A DNA stretch of 7,235 bases from assembly GCA_009787745.1 (NCBI GenBank), contig WQST01000121.1, positions 1 through 7,235 of the forward strand, written 5' to 3'. Positions within the stretch are counted from its first letter, which is position 1. Every line of letters starts with the position of its first letter. Source of the stretch: Lachnospiraceae bacterium. Lineage in GTDB: Bacteria; Bacillota; Clostridia; Lachnospirales; Lachnospiraceae. A program made the translations under genes and the position numbers. This document shows, in pieces, positions 5,591 through 7,235 of this stretch. The notes under the pieces are model-generated. The model did not search any database, had not been told where the DNA came from, and worked only from the letters and a program-made list of their open reading frames with translations.

Positions 5591-7235
5591 TTATTCCGCT
5601 TCATACGCAACTTTTATCAATTCATTAATCGCGGTCGTTCCTTTTAATACCTCGCGGGTCGCCGCCATCCTTAAGGTGTACATGCCTTCCTTTACCGATT
5701 GCTCTTTTAACTCATCAACACTTGCGCGGTCGCTGATTAAATTACGGATTTTATTAGTAATCGTCATAATCTCATAAATAGCCGTCCGCCCTTTATACCC
5801 GACTCCCGAGCAAGAGGGGCAACCGCCGGGTTCATATAATGTTACCGCTTCATTGATAACCGCGCGTTTTTTTATCTTACCTACGTCCGCAAACGGGTTA
5901 AATAAGGTTGCTTCTTCCATATCATTGACTCGTTCAGTCAATTCGTCTTCTTCCTTATACATCATTAATAAGCGCTTCTCATCATCTGTCGCTTGGCGGG
6001 GAACTTTACACGACGGGCACAGCTTCCTAATCAGACGCTGGGCGATAATCCCAACGACGGAATCGCTGATTAAGTATGATTCAACCCCCATATCCATCAA
6101 GCGCGTAACTGTCGCCGCTGTTGAGTTGGTATGCAGGGTGGATACGACTAAGTGACCTGTAATTGAGGCTTTTACCGCGATTTCAGCGGTTTCGGTGTCA
6201 CGGATCTCACCGATCATGATGATATCAGGGTCTTGCCTTAGTATCGAACGAAGCGCGGCAGGGAAGGTCATATCCGCTTTGACATTAACTTGTACCTGAT
6301 TAACGCCGTCAACATTGGCTTCGACGGGATCTTCGACGGTGACGATATTTACTTCTATATTATTAAGTTCACTCAACACGGTATAGACTGTCGTGGATTT
6401 ACCGCTACCCGTCGGACCTGTTATCAAGATAATGCCATGGGGGTTTTTCAGGATATCATCCAAGCGTTTTTCATCGCTTTCAGTCAAGCCAAGATATTTC
6501 TTGTCTCTGGTCAAGCCGTCTTTGGCGGCGATACGCATAACGGTTTTCTCGCCGTAAACAGTCGGGAGAATCGAAACACGGACGTCGAATTCACGGTTAT
6601 CAACATAGATAGACAAACGACCGTCTTGGGGTTTTCTTTTTTCGGAAATATCAAGGCCTGACATGATTTTTACCCGGGCGACCATCGCCGGGAGCAGGTT
6701 GGTATTATAGTCCATGACATCGCGTAAAACACCGTCAATTCGGTATCGGATGCGAAGGCTTCGTTCAAATGGTTCGATATGTATATCACTGGTGCCTTGG
6801 CGGATAGCCGTCTCGATCATGGAGCGGACGATTTTTACGATGGGGGCGTTATCGACATCGGAATTAGTTTCCGCGGCGGCTTCCTCACGCATCTCGTCAG
6901 CATGTTCTTTTTGATATTGTTCGGCGGCTTCCATCGCTTGCTTCTTACCGAACATACGGTCAAGCATTAGGGCGATCTGCGCGGTGGAGGCGAAAAACGG
7001 GCGGACATCCATGTTGGTAATCAGGGAGATATCGTCGATGGTATTAAGGTCAAGGGGGTCAGCCATGGCGACATTCAGGATGTTGGCATTCTTTTCGTCG
7101 ATGGCAAAGGGGACGAAGCTATGCTTTTTCATGATGTCTTCATTTACTAATTTGATGGCGGCATCATCCAATCCGACCGAAATCAGATCGACAGATTCGA
7201 TCCCCAGCTTGGTGGCAAAGACATTGGCGAAATCT
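5591..7235 (-). CDS. pilB: PilB/GspE-type pilus assembly ATPase, 5' end outside window
   Basis: The frame stays open to the right edge, leaving 547 visible residues. Counting the first visible codon (7234) as residue 1, a GspE/PilB N-terminal domain covers about 1-95 (KLGIESVDL, then the NVAMADPLDL segment). A charged linker follows, then the ATPase: DIHIEP (150-155), PQDGR, Walker A GPTGSGKST (273-281), Asp box VEDPVE (300-305), Walker B DPDIIMIGEIRD (335-346) and His box TGHLVVSTLHTN (359-370). Cys 406/409 and 472/475 form the tetracysteine zinc site, followed by the usual GYKGRTAIYEIM. All catalytic motifs are intact. The hexamer would power pilus extension from the cytoplasm, acting through the PilC encoded next. 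A TTG at 7171 is not the start, because conserved N-domain sequence continues upstream; some tens of residues are probably missing. The spacing between the Cys pairs is unusually long. The Cys pairs and the N-domain argue against a PilT retraction ATPase. GspE is the alternative name. Confidence 0.95.
   Translation of the reverse strand, partial: DFANVFATKLGIESVDLISVGLDDAAIKLVNEDIMKKHSFVPFAIDEKNANILNVAMADPLDLNTIDDISLITNMDVRPFFASTAQIALMLDRMFGKKQAMEAAEQYQKEHADEMREEAAAETNSDVDNAPIVKIVRSMIETAIRQGTSDIHIEPFERSLRIRYRIDGVLRDVMDYNTNLLPAMVARVKIMSGLDISEKRKPQDGRLSIYVDNREFDVRVSILPTVYGEKTVMRIAAKDGLTRDKKYLGLTESDEKRLDDILKNPHGIILITGPTGSGKSTTVYTVLSELNNIEVNIVTVEDPVEANVDGVNQVQVNVKADMTFPAALRSILRQDPDIIMIGEIRDTETAEIAVKASITGHLVVSTLHTNSTAATVTRLMDMGVESYLISDSVVGIIAQRLIRKLCPSCKVPRQATDDEKRLLMMYKEEDELTERVNDMEEATLFNPFADVGKIKKRAVINEAVTLYEPGGCPSCSGVGYKGRTAIYEIMTITNKIRNLISDRASVDELKEQSVKEGMYTLRMAATREVLKGTTAINELIKVAYEAE

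Noticed and set aside
6290..6661. Plus-strand open frame of 123 codons, and other plus-strand frames at 5586-6970 and 3848-4123
   Set aside because: They lie opposite the conserved ATPase or pilin codons, have no recognisable domains, and are shadows of those genes.
5591..7171. TTG at 7171 as the start of the assembly ATPase
   Set aside because: The frame stays open to the window edge and the upstream residues (KLGIESVDL) match the conserved N-terminal domain, so the true start lies outside the window.

Overview
All genes in this window lie on the minus strand, so they read from right to left. Together they form part of a type IV pilus (T4P) or related type II secretion-like assembly locus. 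In transcription order they are: a PilB/GspE-type assembly ATPase whose start is cut off by the right edge (7235 to 5591), a PilC/GspF-type inner-membrane platform protein (5507 to 4299), a small major-pilin-like prepilin (4077 to 3502), and a very large prepilin-like protein (3295 to 1) that is still open at the left edge after 1098 codons. The plus strand shows no convincing gene.

The organism is most likely a low- to moderate-GC Firmicute, probably of the Clostridia. This rests on purine-rich Shine-Dalgarno sites before every visible start, AT-rich gaps, prepilin leaders of the KKA/FTLIE and NKG/FSLVE type, and a large exported protein with no cysteine in the visible part. It is an inference from style, not a database match.

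The genes form a simple chain. PilB hydrolyses ATP in the cytoplasm, PilC passes the motion to the pilus base in the membrane, and the small pilin would build the fibre. The giant prepilin has the same N-terminal anchor followed by about 1050 visible residues of external modules. These include two blocks of GLUG-type repeats, each preceded by a matching lead-in segment. It fits a modular minor pilin that carries an adhesive or binding domain at the pilus tip.

Gaps are 83 bp (pilB-pilC), about 220 bp and very AT-rich (pilC-pilin), and 206 bp (pilin-giant pilin). The last gap holds a clear rho-independent terminator, which would separate or reduce expression of the giant pilin relative to the small pilin. 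Two gaps also carry related 25-bp palindromic elements that look like copies of a dispersed repeat. The most unusual protein-level signal is lysine depletion in both exported subunits: none in the mature small pilin and six in 1083 visible mature residues of the giant one. The two assembly proteins beside them are lysine-rich.
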